This document shows positions 41,970 to 44,150 of a stretch of 44,150 bases of DNA, piece by piece. Source of the DNA: an uncultured Calothrix sp. GTDB lineage: Bacteria; Cyanobacteriota; Cyanobacteriia; Cyanobacteriales; Nostocaceae. Numbering within the stretch: the first letter of the stretch is position 1; each line of letters starts with the position of its first letter. Location of the stretch: contig CALJJQ010000043.1 in the NCBI GenBank assembly GCA_937973965.1, forward strand, positions 1-44,150, in the 5' to 3' direction. A model generated the notes under the pieces. It saw nothing but the letters and a program-made list of their open reading frames with translations. It searched no databases and was not told the origin of the DNA. Made by a program: the position numbers and the translations under genes.

Positions 41970-43643
41970 GTGATTTTGAAGATTAATCGTGGTGTATTAT
42001 CAATTTTATTTTGGACCCTAATAGCCTTAATCTTGAGATTAACCTGGTTAGGTTCTAAACCTCCTTGGACGGATGAATTTTCCACCTTGGTATTTAGTTT
42101 AGGTAACAGTTTCCTCCGTGTACCCCTAGATATTCCCATCGATATTGATACCCTCTTAAAACCTTTACAACCCCGTCCAGATGCTCAATTAGGCGATGTT
42201 TTAAAAAATCTCTTTACCGAAAGTAATCACCCACCGTTGTACTTTTTGTTGACCCATCTCTGGGTAAAATTATTTCCCCTAGAAAGCGGTTTAGTTTCAG
42301 TTTTTGGAGCGCGATCGCTAGCTGCAATTCTCGGAGGGTTATCAGTCCCAGCTATTTATGGGTTAGGTCGTTTGGCTTTTAATACACCCCTTGTCGGTCA
42401 GATGGGAGCAGCAATGATGGCAACTTCCGCCTACGCAATTTTTCTGGGACAGGAAGCACGTCATTATACTTTGGCTCTTCTCTGGGTCATCGCTTCCCTT
42501 GCTTGTACACTAGTGGCAGCTAAGTCACAAATATCACAAACAGAAATCCCCTGGTCAATAGCTGTCAGTTGGATTATCGTCAACGGATTAGGGATTGCTT
42601 CCCATTATTTCTTTGTCTTAATTTTACTGCCAGAAATCCTGATATTACTGCTTTTAGGTTGGCGCAATCATTACCTTAACCCCGGTTATTGGCGACGCAT
42701 TTTAGCTGTGGGGATGGGTACAGCCATGTCCGGTGTAGTCTGGATTCCCGTATTTTTACAGAATAGTTATGGAGGCAAATTAACCGAGTGGATTCAAGGG
42801 GAACGTACAGGTATCGCTTGGATTAGTCCCATTTTCCAAGCCTTAGCAGCTTGGATCACCATGATTGTTCTACTTCCAGTGGAATCTCCGGCATTAACAA
42901 TTGTAATTCTTGCCGGAATCGCCATGTTAATTTATATCATCTGGGCTGTACCCATTTTATATCGAGGCTGGCAAGAAAACCTCACATCCAGTCAAACCCA
43001 TCTCAGTACATGGGTATTATCAGGGATAATTGGCATTGCGATCGCTCAATTTTTCATCTTTACCTATGTTTTTGGCATTGATTTAACCCGTGGTGCTAGA
43101 TATAACTTTGTCTACTTTCCCGCAGTTATTGTCCTAGTGGGAGCAAGTTTAGCTGTATGTTGGTCAAAACCCCAAGTTAATATTTACAACTGGAAAATCA
43201 CAGGTAAAATGGCCGTTGTCCTCATCCTACTAGTTGCCAATCTCAGTGCAATTACTGTTGTTGGCAATCTTGGGTATCAAAAATATTACCGTCCCGATTT
43301 ATTTGCTGATATCATCAACCAAACCTCCCAAGTTCCCGTCCTAATTACCACCACCCAAAAAACCCACGTCCACATTGGGGAAATGATGGGAATCGCAAGG
43401 GAATTGAAGCTGAAATACCCCAATTCCCCCCAAACCCAATTTTTATTAACCCATCAAGACACCAATCCCCAGACCTCCACCATAGCTCTGCAAACAGCAC
43501 TCAAACAACTATCTCGTCCCCTAGATGTATGGGTCGTCAACTTTTTTGCAGATTTACCAGATAACCTCCAAACCTGTCAGTTAGACCGAAGTCGATTACC
43601 CGATGTTGATGGCTATGAATACAAATTGTATCGATGTCGGTAA
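41970..43643 (+). CDS. GT39-type integral membrane glycosyltransferase
   Basis: 557 residues with about 11-12 hydrophobic helices. The N-terminal loop carries WTDEFST (the acidic pair of GT-C enzymes) and SNHPPLYFLLTHLWVKLF; later come GARSLAAILGGLSVPAIYGL and LGQEARHYTL, as in ArnT/PMT-like transferases. Such enzymes move a sugar from a polyprenyl-phosphate donor to lipid, glycan or protein on the outer side of the membrane. The GT2-GtrA gene upstream could supply the donor. The start is GTG 41970 just behind AAAGG; TTG 41976 with AGGGTG upstream is an alternative. Acceptor unknown. Confidence 0.9.
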   Translation: MILKINRGVLSILFWTLIALILRLTWLGSKPPWTDEFSTLVFSLGNSFLRVPLDIPIDIDTLLKPLQPRPDAQLGDVLKNLFTESNHPPLYFLLTHLWVKLFPLESGLVSVFGARSLAAILGGLSVPAIYGLGRLAFNTPLVGQMGAAMMATSAYAIFLGQEARHYTLALLWVIASLACTLVAAKSQISQTEIPWSIAVSWIIVNGLGIASHYFFVLILLPEILILLLLGWRNHYLNPGYWRRILAVGMGTAMSGVVWIPVFLQNSYGGKLTEWIQGERTGIAWISPIFQALAAWITMIVLLPVESPALTIVILAGIAMLIYIIWAVPILYRGWQENLTSSQTHLSTWVLSGIIGIAIAQFFIFTYVFGIDLTRGARYNFVYFPAVIVLVGASLAVCWSKPQVNIYNWKITGKMAVVLILLVANLSAITVVGNLGYQKYYRPDLFADIINQTSQVPVLITTTQKTHVHIGEMMGIARELKLKYPNSPQTQFLLTHQDTNPQTSTIALQTALKQLSRPLDVWVVNFFADLPDNLQTCQLDRSRLPDVDGYEYKLYRCR

Positions 43644-44068
43644 GTCAGCGAGAAAAAACGATAAAAAACCATAGATGTGCAGCATTTTCTCGAAGTAATG
43701 AGAAGCTAAAACTCACATAAATCCCATAACTCTTTGATCTGCTTTTGACGGCTAACAGTTGACAGTTGGCAGTTAATAGTTAACCATCAAAAGTAGTAAA
43801 TATGCAATTTAAATGCACAACAGCTTATGCTCCTAGTTGGGATATTTTAACGTGAGTACTCCTGCGGAGAAGCTCGTTACGACGGATTTCAATAACTCCT
43901 CTCCAATTCTCTCTACTTTTGGAGAGAAGCTTGGGAAACATTGGTTTTTGGTTAAAACTAGAGATTTTTCTGCCCCTCTCTGATATCCGAGAGGCAGGGT
44001 GGTTTCATCCCATGAGAGAATAATATTTCAGAGGTTTGATTATTGACCCAAATTTCTAGTTATGGGAC
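43644..44068. other. Intergenic region with right inverted-repeat arm
   Basis: Contains a possible weak terminator for the GT39 gene (CGAGAAAA at 43653 against TTTTCTCG at 43686, long loop), the right arm of the flanking inverted repeat (43734-43826), and CAGTTGA/CAGTTGG/CAGTTAA/TAGTTAA heptamer-like tandem repeats at 43755-43783. No gene seen. Confidence 0.5.
43734..43826. repeat. Inverted repeat flanking GT39 gene, right arm
   Basis: GACGGCTAACAGTTGACAG (43747-43765) is the reverse complement of 41874-41892 with one mismatch. The preceding TTGATCTGCTTTT extends the match, and CACAACAGCTT near 43813 matches the outer part of the left arm. Confidence 0.65.
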
Positions 44069-44150
44069 TCAGGGTGCGATATCCCCATCTCTGACAAGCC
44101 AGGCGATCGCATTCAGCATCCCGATGCGGAATAGTTTATTCAACATTGGC
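44069..44150 (-). CDS. Possible C-terminal end of a gene beyond the window
   Basis: On the minus strand, a frame entering from the right edge is open for about 26 codons and ends at TGA (44071-44069), reading PMLNKLFRIGMLNAIAWLVR and DGDIAP. It contains a HIP1 site. Too short for identification, and it may be chance. Confidence 0.25.
   Translation of the reverse strand, partial: PMLNKLFRIGMLNAIAWLVRDGDIAP

Noticed and set aside
43755-43783. CAGTTGA-type tandem units considered as an origin iteron
   Set aside because: Only four degenerate heptamers, no AT-rich unwinding region or replication gene nearby.

Overview
The window comes from a filamentous, probably heterocyst-forming (Nostocales-type) cyanobacterium. 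The signs are the many HIP1 octamers (GCGATCGC), AT-rich intergenic DNA crowded with short interspersed palindromes, heptamer repeats (GGGAGTA type) and miniature transposon-like elements, and cyanobacterial genes such as SasA (circadian kinase), slr1658/slr1659-type regulators, DUF928, DUF3352, Uma2, a CHASE2 hybrid kinase and CofH. I see no rRNA, tRNA or CRISPR array.

Layout. 1-4.0 kb: a decayed IS701-like transposase end, infC with a clear terminator, an exported protein and a DUF3352 protein. 4.1-8.3 kb: a PD-(D/E)XK-nuclease-like gene set between two miniature elements, a repeat protein broken by a late frameshift, a TerB/Mo-nitrogenase-C fusion, and an exported Pro-rich protein whose signal peptide is split by a poly-A frameshift. 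8.4-14.8 kb: a three-core microviridin (graspetide) precursor with no ATP-grasp ligase in view; a regulatory operon of two slr1658-type ATPases and one slr1659-type STAS protein; then a methyltransferase and a cyclic-peptide-type ABC exporter. 14.8-27.2 kb: six genes on the minus strand, read as filamentous haemagglutinin, PD-(D/E)XK-like protein, TPR-CHAT protease, DUF928 protein, CHASE2 hybrid histidine kinase and REC-histidine kinase. This is a coherent cell-surface, proteolysis and signalling block. 27.3-33.5 kb: a truncated third PD-(D/E)XK copy, an SLH lipoprotein, a small acidic protein, a 184-bp miniature element with target-site duplication, tatA, sasA and an exported protein. 33.5-38 kb: a thioredoxin-like protein, then a C5-methyltransferase/restriction-endonuclease pair that lacks HIP1 sites and looks acquired. 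38-44 kb: cofH, a GT2-GtrA glycosyltransferase, a Uma2 protein and a GT39-like membrane glycosyltransferase flanked by inverted repeats.

The main points of interest are the orphan multi-core microviridin precursor; the CHAT/haemagglutinin/DUF928/CHASE2 block; a PD-(D/E)XK family present three times, each copy followed by a mobile-looking element; a MITE family with TTTCTCACA termini in five copies; and two frameshifts whose repaired reading makes clear biological sense. No function was confirmed by a search. Family names rest on motif recognition from the translated sequences.
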